64,000 nt of DNA. Source: Parastagonospora avenae f. sp. tritici 18332-5 (lineage: Eukaryota > Ascomycota > Dothideomycetes > Pleosporales > Phaeosphaeriaceae). Under the pieces are notes generated by a model, which did not search any database, was not told the DNA's origin, and worked only from the letters and a program-made list of their open reading frames with translations. Numbering within the stretch: the first letter of the stretch is position 1; each line of letters starts with the position of its first letter. Both the position numbers and the translations under genes were made by a program. The stretch spans positions 310,001 through 374,000 of the forward strand of contig JAFJTR010000006.1 of assembly GCA_022559985.1 (NCBI GenBank). Direction: 5' to 3'. This document shows positions 53,416 to 64,000 of this stretch, one piece after another.

Positions 53416-56400
53416 TCAATCACTCGCACTCTTCAGCTGCCCGCACAGACGCTTGTGCTCCTCCTTCCAGTTCTTCACCTGGCACGCTTTTGAGCAGTAT
53501 TGCGCAGACTTGCATCCACCGCAGCTCAACAGAGGCGCGCCCTCTTTACCCTTCTTCGCCATGCATTGAAAGCATGATCCTCTCATCGCGTCCAAATTCT
53601 GAATGCGCGGCTGCGTAGTCGTGGGCGTCATGGTCGTCGAGGTGCTGGGAGGCGCTGTAGGCTTCGGCTTGAAGGTATCAGTGAACGAAGGGGGCAATGT
53701 ACCAGTGTCTGGACTAATGGGCGACGAGTAGATGACTGGGATAGCTGCTCGCACAGCGTGTTTCTTGAGGACTTGGAACTGCTTGAGATGCTTAAGATAG
53801 CCGTCAGGAAAGATGCCCATGCCACATGAGCACATGATCTGCTCGTTGAGCTGGGTTGAAAGCGGCATGGCTGCTCCCTCGACCTTGTATTCGCACCAAG
53901 TCTTATGCTCCCATGTGCGGCATCGCTCAGCAAAGGTAGGTAGAAGGTGAAGCCAGAATGGGACTTCGTTTTTGTCAGCAGTAAGAACCACCAAGTTTTG
54001 ACCATATAGGCTCGACATAGACCGAGCGACGTCCGCGCCGGTTTTTGCGTGCAGGGGGATGATAGCTGCATCGAGGAAGACAGTCTGGTTAGACACATCC
54101 ATGCGCACTGCGTCCACAAGCACCAAGGCGATCTTACCCGAAGCTCCGCGCAGGTCGAACAGACTCGAGCGCTCTTTGTCGCCAAGCCCGAAGATATGCA
54201 TGATCATCATGTAGATTGATTCCCTGATGCCCAGACGTCCAGGTTTGTTGGTGACGTCGCTCGACGAAGTCTTGTCTTGCATCGCCATCTCAGTGACGGA
54301 CATGGTAGCCGCGATAGAAGTACACATCGTCAGCCACTGTGCGTGAGAGTTTGACTTTCCAACATGCAGCTTAGGAAGGCAGTCGGCTACAATGTAGTGG
54401 AGGTGCTCAAGGATGGGACGCGACTGAGAGTCGGACATAACCAGGAACATGGAGTCTGGCCGAGGAGCGAGCAATTCCGGGTTTGTGACAGGCGCTTGAT
54501 ACTCTACCCATAGCGATGTTCGTGCAACCCTTGTTCGGCCTCGAGTTGCATCGATTGGCAAAGGTAGATCGATTTGATGGCGGAAGGTATCTCCGATCCT
54601 CAGGACGAGGGTGAACGGGTTTATTAGCTTGCACTCGACTACCGCAGCATTTTGCAGAGTCTTCTGGCCGACGGGTGACTTGATATCACAGCAAATGCGC
54701 AGGGCCGTCGCCTTTGCTGTGGCAGCGTCGAGGCGTGGCTGCACGACCACAGCTACATCCTTCTCTACCTAAGTTCAGCATACCGTTTGAGATGAGAGTA
54801 GAATGTGAGTGGCTTACCATTTCCCTTTGAAGAAACCACTGCATGCTGCATGGATTCATGACCTGTCATGTTGGGCCTGTACCTCGTGACGAAAACATCC
54901 TTCTGACCGACGGATGACTTGTGCAAATACAACATCATGCCCAGCTTCGTGCCACACGAAGCCAGATTTGCAGGCGTACTCTTCAGCCCGAACATAATGC
55001 CACATGCAGGATCGCCATGGCCAGTCAGAGACCCGGTGGAAACCATGGCCGAAACGATTAGGGAAGATTTGCCTTTGTATCCTTTATCGTCATTCTGGAC
55101 GCCGACTGTGTAATCGGCGGTATACGGTGTTCCAGATGGGGTCAAAGTGCCAAACCCAAGCTGAATGTCAGGATAGGTAGACTCCGCGTTCGAGACTGGA
55201 GACTGCAGCTGCAAGTGACATAGTGGCGTGCCGTAACCTTTCGAAAGATCGTCAAACATTGCAACAGCATGGCGCGGAACCACAAGAGTAACGCATACGA
55301 CTGTCGGCATATCTAGCCACTTGCCAAACGGACCGGCGGCGAGGTGCTGCTCATAACCAGAGTGACGCTCAAGGGGACATAGCCCGAAGATGTCGAAATA
55401 TGCAAAGAGGGACTGGAAATGATGAGGCCCCATGTTGAGTGTGCGATCATGCAAAATGAGTCCCACTAGTTTGTTGATGAAGGGCTGCCAATCTGTCACG
55501 TTCACCCGCTTGATGAAGCCGAGTATGACACCGAGACTTGCGCGCGAATAGACCTCGTACGCGTGGAGTTGTTTGACCTTCTGCGCCTCGTCGGTAATAC
55601 TGAGTATTTCGGCCTTGCGCACCCAGCTCTCATCAGCGAACATCTCAAGATAGGCCTTGAAGATGACAGATGCAAGTTCTGCTGCATCGTAATGAACACT
55701 TCCGAGGTCTGCGCGCCTCCACAACACGATGTGTCGAGATAGCGCCTGGATGATATCATTGCCACCCGGAAAGCTCTGTAGCATGGACTCGTTGACATGC
55801 CAAGTCGCCGTAGAATTAGCCCAATATTGCACAGGTTTCAATCCAATCAGCATCGCCATGGTCGGCAGATCACCGCTGAGCAGTGTCTTTGCGGATGCGC
55901 CCACGTCCTTCTCTCGTGGTAACAGCATCTCCGTCCGAATGATCGAGGAGGGCCCGGGAATGAGCAGTGGTGCGGCCGCTGAAAGCAAATTCAAACTGCC
56001 CAGGTGATCCATTAGATTGGACGTGTCGATAACGTCAAAGGAGGTTGAAGCTGTTCCGTGCTCGTCGTAGTCCACAGATTCCAGTTCGAGGGCTGTGTGC
56101 TCCCAGCCTGATCTGTACCAGTGGCTGGCTTGTGATTTGCTGTTGGCGCGACGGTGTTGGAGGACGTGACAAAATGCTAGTGCATCGCAACGGACATAAT
56201 GAATACTCCAGTTCAAGGTCGAGCTTCTTAGGGACGCACACCACGCTTGGAATTGCACGAGCACTCCCCGTAGCTCATTAGGTATGGTCAGATGTGAAGT
56301 CTTTTCACTGGGATGATGTAGTGGGGAATCTGCGGACAGCCTCGCATGTTGTAGACTGACGTGAAACCCCCAGAGAGGGTTTGTGCCATAGTGAAGCGTG

Positions 56401-57203
56401 AGGCCATTGCGCAGACATGCAAAAGTCGGGTTAGCGATGTTAGACTTCTTGATCGCTTTCTTCTCTTGAAAACAAGTGCCGCTCTGCCAGAAAGTCCTAT
56501 AAGAGTTGGAGCTATCGGTCAGTGCCTCCCGCAGCAGAGGTGCAGCTGCACGTAGACCATCTAGTATGAAGCCTCCTTGACCATTCTTGCGTTCCTGTAT
56601 CTGCTTGGCTGCACCCCACTGGGCTTTCGCAAGATCCTGCACTTCTTTGTACTTCTTTTGGTCGGACGGCTTCACGGCACTGAGTTCCCAGAGCTTGACG
56701 ACATTGTCGAACGTCATGCGGTCGCAGAAGCGCAGAAGTTTGCCGTAAGTACTATTCTCCCAGGTCTCCATAGATGTAGCGAATCCGAGGAGCTTCTCAG
56801 CCTGAGACTGCAAGAGAGTGAAGGACTCAGTGTCGATGAAAACGTGGTAGTAGATGTTCCATAGCTGCAAAACACGGGTGCCTTTTGTGTCGTCGAGAAT
56901 GAGGCTCAGAGCGAGAACGTTTCGAGCAATGATCTCCGCCTCCAGGTCGCAGCACGTGAAGTCAAGCTTCCTAGAATCTTTGTTGGAGGTTAGCAAACTG
57001 TAATGAGTCCATGTGGCGCCGTGCTCACTGATGCCTGTTCCACTGTACACGGTGAAGAGGACGTTCCGGATATCTCCACACCCTAGGAGAAGTAGAGCGG
57101 CGTCCTTCTCGGGCGGCAGATTCTGTGTCAGGCATACTGCCGGGGTGTTTCCTGCCGCGTAGAAGAAGGGCGGCTGCGCAATGTGTACAGGTTTCAGTGA
57201 CAT
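53416..57203 (-). CDS. Large DUF4470-like / MYND zinc-finger protein
   Basis: Two exons. The first ATG in frame is 57203 (MSLKPVHIAQPPFFYAAGNT); intron 54817-54765 (53 nt, GTAAGC...GGTAG) joins exon 1 in phase to the second exon; about 1,244 residues. The N terminus (YAAGNTPAVCLTQNLPPEKD, LLLGCGDIRNVLFTVY) is the pattern I associate with DUF4470. The long middle has no motif I know. The C-terminal about 40 residues are a complete MYND finger: CFQCMAKKGKEG, LLSCGGCKSAQYCSKACQ, WKEEHKRLC. MYND domains bind proline-rich peptides in partner proteins. Likely cytosolic or nuclear scaffold or regulator. Fungal genomes often carry several DUF4470-MYND genes. A Thr/Pro-rich linker (TAPPSTSTTMTPTTTQPR) precedes the finger. 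Confidence 0.8.
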
Positions 57204-58084
57204 GGTACCTGTCGCAGTTGAGTCGCCAACGAGCGAGGGCAGAGCTGAAGTAGGAGATCCGGGCGGATTGTTGTTTTCCAAACTTCCCGTTGTTTGCTCA
57301 AACGCGCGCCAACTGCAGCTAGCCGCTTATACCTTGTCATCCTTCACTTTCACAACAATGGTACATGACTGTACGTCTGACACTCCATGTCATGATGAAA
57401 AGCGACAAGTTTGGCTGTTCGTGTCAACCTAGGGGTATTTAACAGCATCTAAATGAGACTGAGATAATGGGAAGGTCCTCGAGAGTCTTTCCCATGGACG
57501 CATGGCTGTAGCACAGAGCTTGTGCTACACACCCTCGATTGTATGCACAATTTTTTCTGAAAAGACGTGTAACTTTGGATGCACGACAAAAAAAGACAGA
57601 AAACGCATCGTGAGATGCGTAGTGAAATGCCGGTTAGGAAGTGACGGAAGATATTCTATAGTCGTCATAGCAGTCTCCTTTGTCAATCTGTTCGAAAGCT
57701 GTAGTATATATGAGTCAGTGTGTAACCGCGTCGGTCGCTTATTCTTGGGGCTGCTAAGAAGACGCGTGGTGAAAACGACGGAAGTTGTGACCTAACGCGG
57801 CAATGACGCTAATTTGCCTAGCGTGATTGTCCATGTCCCCGATACCTTCATGGGCAAGTTCATGTATCACGAGTTATGCTATCTGCATTTCCATGTCATC
57901 TTCGTAGAATTGGACCGAATATCATTCCACCATTTGAGAGATGGAATCTCGTAATTGCATCGGTATGTGGTGCCGCTTCAAATGACCTCGAAGCTGGACC
58001 TCGGCACTTCGCAACTACTACCACGACATCTTTCTGCCACCCAAACACATACACACCATCCACCAAACCGCCCAATCTCTGCGC
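57204..58084. other. Divergent promoter region
   Basis: 881 bp between head-to-head genes. The MYND-protein reading frame stays open upstream to 57281 without an ATG. No gene recognised. Confidence 0.5.
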
Positions 58085-58729
58085 ATGTCCTACCTCATCC
58101 ACGGCAGCACCTCACACACAGGCATGGGCTGGGTCGACCAAGTCCCTCGCAGCGGCAAGCTCTACATCGGCGGCCTCTACGCCCTCTACCAAACCGACCT
58201 GATCCGCGCAGCCGGCATAACACACGTTCTCTCCGTCATCGACTACGATCCGGCGCTGAAAGACCAGTTTCCGGACTTGCAGCTAGAGCATCTACATATT
58301 AGGGCTGATGACCATCCGAATGAGAACTTGTTGCAGTATTTTGAGGAGGCGGTGAAGTATATGGATCGGGCGTTGGAAGAGGCGGGGAAGGAGAGACGTG
58401 GGGATGAAGGGCAAGGGAAGGTAGAGGGGGGTGGAGGTGTGTTTGTTCATTGCGCCATGGGTAAATCAAGATCCGCGACGCTGGTGGTGGCGTATCTGAT
58501 GTGGAAGTACAATATAGACGCATCAACCTCTCTAGCCCAACTAGTTGAAGGTCGCCCAGTATGTTGCCCAAACCCTGGGTTTCAAGAGCAATTGGAAGTT
58601 TGGGAGAAGATGTGCCGAAGCGAGACGGCAGATGAGAAGAAGCAGATCTACGAAGCGTGGGAGAAGACAAGATTCACGGGCGAGTATTGGGAATGGGATC
58701 AGAGGAGGAGTTTGAAAGCGAATCTTTAA
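58085..58729 (+). CDS. Dual-specificity protein phosphatase
   Basis: A single exon of 214 residues from ATG 58085. A typical DSP catalytic domain: LYIGGLYALYQTDLIRAAGI (the conserved L-x-IGG start), THVLSVIDYDP, LHIRADDHPNENLLQYFEEA containing the general-acid Asp region, and the P-loop VHCAMGKSRSATLVVAYLMW, matching HCxxGxxRS (Cys nucleophile, Arg). Helices then cover VEGRPVCCPNPGFQEQLEVW, typical of Yvh1/DUSP12-like enzymes. There is no obvious C-terminal zinc domain as in Yvh1. A Gly/Glu-rich insertion (GKERRGDEGQGKVEGGGG) precedes the P-loop. It removes phosphate from Ser/Thr/Tyr; the substrate is unknown. Convergent with the next gene, 23 nt apart. Confidence 0.9.
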   Translation: MSYLIHGSTSHTGMGWVDQVPRSGKLYIGGLYALYQTDLIRAAGITHVLSVIDYDPALKDQFPDLQLEHLHIRADDHPNENLLQYFEEAVKYMDRALEEAGKERRGDEGQGKVEGGGGVFVHCAMGKSRSATLVVAYLMWKYNIDASTSLAQLVEGRPVCCPNPGFQEQLEVWEKMCRSETADEKKQIYEAWEKTRFTGEYWEWDQRRSLKANL

Positions 58730-58752
58730 GATGATTATGGTGAGAACATGTT

Positions 58753-61730
58753 TTAACTGGCTTCGGTTTTGGCCAGAACGACTCCCAAATCAGTCATGCC
58801 CCAGTGACTCCACATTTTCGCAGTCGGACTCCAACCACTCAGTCTCCCGAAACAAGCCGTCACTTCGATGATCAGCTCTCCTTCTTCCGCGACCTTACCG
58901 TTCTCCCACTCCTTTCCCTCGCTCTTCTCACCGAATTGCCCTTCTCGTCCCCGATTGGTAACAAGCCTCAAGCTCCTGCGATCCTTCGTGACATGCACCT
59001 CTGCAACAATTTCCCCACCAGCCCCGTCAATGTCAAAATGCCGCATATATTCCTCAGCGTATGTCTCAACCCTCCCCCATAGATTCAGAGCTTCAAGGGT
59101 CTCGACCTCTGCCCACTTCTTGCTCAACATCGCCGGCACGGGTCCTTTGCTACCAACGTGCCACTCATGCCCGTGCTTAGCGCGAGGAGCTCCTGATGGG
59201 TTCCACTTCTTATCTAGTTGGAACGCTGCTAAGCCGATGATGCTCTCGTTGCTATGCTCATCAGGAATCTGTATGGCAGAGATGCGGTGCAAGCGAGAGT
59301 ATCCTGAGCGATCTTGCGTAGCGAAGAGCAAGACACTATGCGCGAGGTGGTCGGGATGAAGGAATAGCGGTTCAATGGCGAATGTCGGGGCTGGGAAAGT
59401 GTAGACGGTGCATTTGGGATGAGACCAGACAGGCTCGCCGCGGGTAAAGGAGCGCCAAGTGTTTTCGCCGCTATAGGCCCATAGGTGTTTCTGGAATGGG
59501 CTATATGACGGAGGGCTTGGTGGAGGTGGGAGAGCTGGATCGGTTGCTTGTACGAGGCCGAGTTGGCTTACACCGCCATTCTGGAGCGCGTGTTAGTAAC
59601 ACATGGGAAGGGCAGAAAATGAACTTACGAGTGCTAATTCGCCTGTCAAGCCGACGATGTGCATACCAGGCAGCACGACAAACGAGCGATGATTAGTAAT
59701 GTTATTGCCTGGACGCACACTCTTGTGTGCCCCAGAAATCAGGTAGACCTGTGTTATCAGCGCTTGGCTACGTTATACTCGTCCACGTCGAGTAAAACTC
59801 ACATCCATACCCTGAATCTTCGAAGACCCAGCACTCCGCGCATCCGTCGGACCCACATCCTCTCCGTTCTCCCTATCAAACTTTCCACGCTCGTGTATTG
59901 GTTGAAATGAGACCCTGATCTCTTTGATCCAATCGCCTGCAGCTATGTGCAGACTTTGACCTGGAACGCCTTCGATGCTACCAAAGACGCGCTTCCCAGA
60001 GCCAAAGTCCACGCTAATGCCGATCAGATGTCCGTATTGCCCGGCCCAGTAGGTTTCGAAGTCGCAAGCCCGATAACTGACTTCAGACCACGATCGAATG
60101 AGTTGTGTTGTGGCCGGTTTCGTCTCCGTGGGTATGGGAAACATGGTAACTGGCAAATGATACACCTTTGCGGTCGTCATGATAGCTTCAGCTTCAGCTT
60201 CTGGGGGGTCAATGTATTCATCAGCGTGAAGCTTCTCGTAGTACAGTGGTGCCAGTTGTTGGCACGCGTCCCATATACGCCGGCGATTGGCGATCGCCAT
60301 CATCGGGCCTTCCATAGCGAAACTGCCTTTGGTAGTTTGATCAAGCCATTGGAACATGCCTTTCCAATCGAATGTTTCGGGGAACGTGGTGATCTTGAGC
60401 AGGTCCATAAGTTCCCAGAAGAAGTTCGAGATATGTACTCGAACCATCAGTCTCCAGAACGTCGGGTCGCGAGTGGATTCGAAAACATGCCATGAAGCCC
60501 TAATGAGAGATAGCGTATCCTTGAGCGAAAGATGCGCGAAGACTCCATGTAGGACGTCATATGGAAGTGTCGCGAGAGGATCATCGTGTACTTTGTGCGC
60601 CAGACCACGCGACTGTGCAACGGTTCGGTCAAACAGCTGAGCAGGCAGCATATTCTTGAAAACGTCTTCGATTCCAAGTTTCGTCGTCGGATCCATTGCC
60701 ACCCATTCCTCGCCAGCGATGCACTCCCAGAACTGATCCGCACCCTCGATCGTACCATAGTCAAGGCTCAACTTCCTGGCCATGTTTTCTGTGTTTTGCT
60801 GCATGACTGCGTACAAGATGTCTTTGTCGACTTTCTGCCTCCCCTCTGTGGCGAGGCATTCTGTCAGGATCTTGAAACATGCTTCGTGGATAGGGAAGCA
60901 AATGCTTTCCTTCTCAGGTTCGTATGCGTGATACGTAGAGTACTCACTCCCGTCTGTATCCCTTGGATCGAGGCCGAGCGATTGGACTTTGAAACTAAAC
61001 TGCGAAAAACATGTTAGCTTTCCAAGAATGCATGGCCAACGCATGTCCAGCTCACATAATCATCATATCGGCCCCTACCACTCAAGAATGCCTTCTTACG
61101 GCCTTCCATTTCTCCGTTGAGCGCCAAAGCCCGACAGCGATCTAGCCACTGGACGTCCTCTTGAGTGAGTTTGTCTGGGTCGTAGGAATGCTCTTCATAG
61201 AAGCTGAACATGCTGTTCGTCTCGTCCTCGGTGCTATCGCGAAAATTGAAGCTGTGTTGTTGCAGTTCGGATACCTCGGACCATTTATCGGAGAAATCCT
61301 CATCGCTAGCGACGCTCTCATCGTAATCGTTCTCATCGCCATTCTCATCACCGTCTTCATCTTCGGACCCACTTCCCTGATGAGATCCCTCTTCTTGAGA
61401 TCCGCCTTCCATGGTCTCTTCCATCTCCCCTGCATCATCTTCCATCTCTTCTACACCCCGCTCTCCATCATTGTCCCTACCATCTCCACCCTCAGACCCC
61501 TCGTTCATATCCTCATCTCCACCCCCTTGCTCTTCCCCAAATTCTCTCTTCTCCGCCTCTTTCCACTCCATCGAATCCTCGCTCACAACATCTTCCCCCT
61601 TCAGCCTCCTCCTCTTGTTATCAACTCTTTTGCGTCTTTTCGCAAGATGCTTCAGCTTAGCGGATCCAAGCTTGACGCTATAGATGCCGAGTGGCCCGGA
61701 GCACAGGGCGCAGTAACAGTCAAAACCCAT
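58753..61730 (-). CDS. Large F-box protein with acidic N-terminal region
   Basis: At least four exons, start ATG 61730 (MGFDCYCALCSGPLGIYSVK), stop 58753; introns near 61050-61005, 59815-59755 and 59630-59580. Residues 1-25 hold three Cys (CYCALCSGP), as in fungal proteins that recognise their own N-terminal CxxC. A basic patch (KHLAKRRKRVDNKRRRLKG) and about 90 residues of Asp/Glu/Gly-rich low complexity follow. Next come a conserved soluble part (ICFPIHEACFKIL) and an F-box (LATLPYDVLHGVFAHLSLKD, TLSLIRASWHVFESTRDPTF). A beta-rich C-terminal domain ends with WSHWGMTDLGVVLAK. Presumed SCF substrate adaptor. The C-terminal domain is shared by many fungal F-box proteins but I cannot name it safely. 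About 920 residues. Confidence 0.75.
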
Positions 61731-62243
61731 CACGAGATAGAGTTTGAACAGGAGTGGGTGTGTCTGGCATTTGTAGACTCGCACATGTGATGAGGAAGTC
61801 AGGTACGGCTTAGGCAGACACGGGTCTGTGCTGCGGGAATTGAGCGCAAGCGCGATGGCAGCCTTGGTCTTGTACTGGAGGCGTTAAGACATTTTCAATT
61901 AGTGCTCACCGTAAGGTGGAGAGATGATAAAGTAGTCAAGTAGGCAAGACGTTATATCCGTGGCCTAGGTGTGGACGCGCTAGGCCGTCTCGAGATGGGC
62001 CAGACTTCGTTCCCTGCATCACATCAACAGTTCCGGAGGCTCACTGTCGCTCGCGGGGAAGAATGAGACAGGTTAGTGCCCTTGAGATGCTGATACAATA
62101 TATTATACCAATACTTAATACATATCAAACTAGTCTTTTGATATTAAGATATCTCAGATACGGGTATGTAAGCCAAAATTCTGCATGCAACCACGCAGTC
62201 CAAGACAAGAAAGGAAGAGATGAGCGATTGCACCCACAGAACC
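61731..62243. other. Intergenic stretch
   Basis: 513 bp between the F-box gene start and the OSBP 3' end. A/T-rich with no gene recognised. Confidence 0.5.
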
Positions 62244-64000
62244 CTATGATTGCGCGTCAACAAACTCGTCGTCCTCGTGTGTCTCGCTGTCTTTCCGTCG
62301 CAGCATATCGTCCCTGTGTGGCTCTTTTGCAGGGTTCGAGTTCAGCAGCTTGCTAGGCGGTAGCTCCGCATCAAGCTTTGCTTTTGTGCTGTCGGAGATT
62401 GCGTTTGGCTGTGATCTTTGTTTTCCCAGAGGTACGACGGATGGATTTGTTGGATCGGTTGGGAAAGTGTTCTTCGCGACTGATCGGGTGGGTTCGAGTT
62501 GCGCCGCACCGCCGGCACTGACGGGTTGACCAACCCCCTCTTGAGGATTCTGTGAAGCAGGTACCCGTACAGGCTGGAAAGGGGTTGGCTGTGCGGCGTC
62601 CTGTGAAGCAGTCTGTTGCACAGTAGATTGCGGTGATGTGGCTTCCTGAGGGGTTGCCTGCTGTGGTGTTGGTTGTTGAGTGATTGATTGATGACCAGTG
62701 GGTTCGGCGCTGGAGTGTTGAGTGCTCGATCGGACAGGGATATTAAACTGTCGCTCCGGCTTCTGTCCAGGAAGTATTGCGTGAATTTGTAGTATTTGTT
62801 TAACCAACTCGTCGGGAGTCTTGCCATCACTGCTCAATGTTAGTTTGTGCTGGCATGTTCGGCCAAGGATGCGACTCACACTTTGGCGTTAATGATCCAC
62901 TCCAAATCCTCTTCGTCTTCTTCAGGCCCGCCACGACCAGCCTGCACCCTGCGGAATAATTGTGGACTCCAGTCGATGCCCTCACTGTTCCGCTTCGCTG
63001 CTTCCTCCCGCTGTCTTTCCTCCACCTTTGCCTTTGCATCAGTCGCTACGTCTTGGTCTCTCCGCTTTACGGCTTCAGTGACATCGTGCCACAGCCTCTG
63101 GGATTCGCGTTCATCCTGCTCCTCAAGGGGTCGAGCCAGTGGCGGGCTGTGTTTTGCGTGTGATGCATCGAAGAGAAGTTCTTTTTTTCCCGTCTGAAAA
63201 TTGTTAGCGACCTAATAATTACTTATTGGAGCTTCTACACTCACGGTCAAATCCTTGATGTACATCTCCTCATTCCAAAGACCCGAAAACTCATAGAGGT
63301 TCTTGCCGTTGGCGTCTTTGATGTAGCCACCAATTGCGTTGTAGGTGCCGCTGAAGTAGCCCCTTGTCTTGAACTCGAGATCGGCCGACATTCCGGTTTC
63401 CGGACACCGTATGTATGCGTGGTCTCCAAGTTCGTACTTCATGGTGCCGAAGAGGATGCCTCGCGCATACATGTTCGGTTGTGTGACGAAGCTATACATG
63501 TCAGCTTTTCCACCACCGAGAGAACAACCGAGTTTCTTACAAGCGCTCGCCTGTGTTGAGCAATCTCAGGACAGCAATGCCCTCCATCAGGCTTGCTGCG
63601 GAATTGCCCAAGAACTTACTCCTGGGTTTCAAACAGCCATCGATGCGGATGTGATGCTCTGGAGCCATGAAGAAGTAGCTGGACTTGGGTGGATGATGTG
63701 ACGTCTGCTCTGAGACATAGTATCCTTTGGTGCCGTCTGGGTACTCCCAGTATCCGGTGAAAATCTCCCCGAGAATTGGGTTCAGCGGCTTTTTCACACC
63801 CCTACTTGGTCATCAGCAGGCGCTTGTGGGTGGTGCAGATACACGAGGTGGGCGTACGGAGGTTTAATGTGCCAGCCACTGAGGTAGAACTTGGTCACGG
63901 CGACAAATCGCTGCACTGGATCCTCGATCTTGGTGAGGGGCAGCATAGTCTCAGGGTGTGCCATGAAGCTGTCTCTCCCGTCAGCCTCGGTCATTTCTCG
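62244..64000 (-). CDS. Oxysterol-binding protein family (OSH/KES1-like), 5' end outside window
   Basis: The 3' exons of an ORD protein, stop at 62244; coding continues past position 64000. Exons seen carry FVAVTKFYLSGWHIKPP, joined by an intron (~63850-63790) to GVKKPLNPILGEIFTGYW. The family fingerprint EQTSHHPPKSSYFF, LKPRSKFLGNSAASLMEG, YARGILFGTMKYELGDHAYI, FKTRGYFSGTYNAIGGYIKD and a C-terminal helix region (SQRLWHDVTEAVKRRDQDVA, then a Lys/Glu-rich segment) follow. After the ORD comes a roughly 190-residue Gln/Pro/Thr-rich tail (TQQPTPQQATPQEATS-like), unusual in length and probably disordered. The family exchanges sterol or PI4P/PS between membranes; EQxSHHPP binds the phosphoinositide head. 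At least five exons. Confidence 0.9.

Overview
The window reads as nuclear DNA of a filamentous ascomycete, most likely a Dothideomycete (class is inference). The coding genes are interrupted by short GT-AG introns, about 50-80 nt where I could place them, with CTAAC/CTGAC-like branch sites. The gene families are typically fungal: Ppo-type fatty-acid dioxygenase, unspecific peroxygenase, Crh-type GH16 transglycosylase, GH43, allantoate-type MFS transporters, a Tad-like LINE and a Fot1/pogo transposon. I recognised no rRNA, tRNA, CRISPR or prokaryotic-type operon. Splice sites were placed by eye and are approximate unless a junction is given.

0-15 kb is a mixed housekeeping/accessory stretch: a type II membrane glycosyltransferase, a SnoaL-like small protein, a membrane RING protein, a J-domain protein with a frame break, a DJ-1/PfpI protein, a MYND-like protein with a broken reading frame, a secreted GH43, a small ORF with an in-frame stop inside a 15-nt GT...CTAAC...AG string, and an F-box protein.

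15.3-21.0 kb is a transposon graveyard. A decayed Fot1/pogo transposase is followed by a 5'-truncated, stop-riddled LINE (endonuclease, reverse transcriptase, C-terminal Cys cluster). A 180-bp solo LTR (copia-like) is nested in the LINE with an imperfect 5-bp target duplication.

21.3-27.7 kb carries a head-to-head pair: a large Ppo/linoleate-diol-synthase-like oxygenase with a long charged insertion and no P450 cysteine, and an intracellular-looking heme-thiolate peroxygenase (PCP...EHD). Together they suggest oxylipin chemistry.

28.5-45.0 kb is rich in transport and catabolism: sugar-type MFS, class V aminotransferase, membrane spermidine-synthase-like protein, CCDC97-like protein, allantoate-type MFS and an HpcH/HpaI aldolase. 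These are followed by a second allantoate-type MFS and a LigI-like amidohydrolase, both clearly pseudogenes, then a MUP-type amino-acid permease. The aldolase, dead transporter and dead hydrolase lie in a row on one strand and look like a catabolic cluster being lost.

45.3-50.8 kb holds two small putative Zn-binding proteins (one a spliced Cys-rich 138-residue protein) and then about 3.7 kb with no recognisable gene. 50.8-64 kb returns to conserved genes: Crh-like GH16, a large DUF4470-like/MYND protein, a dual-specificity phosphatase, a large acidic F-box protein and an oxysterol-binding protein whose 5' end runs off the window.
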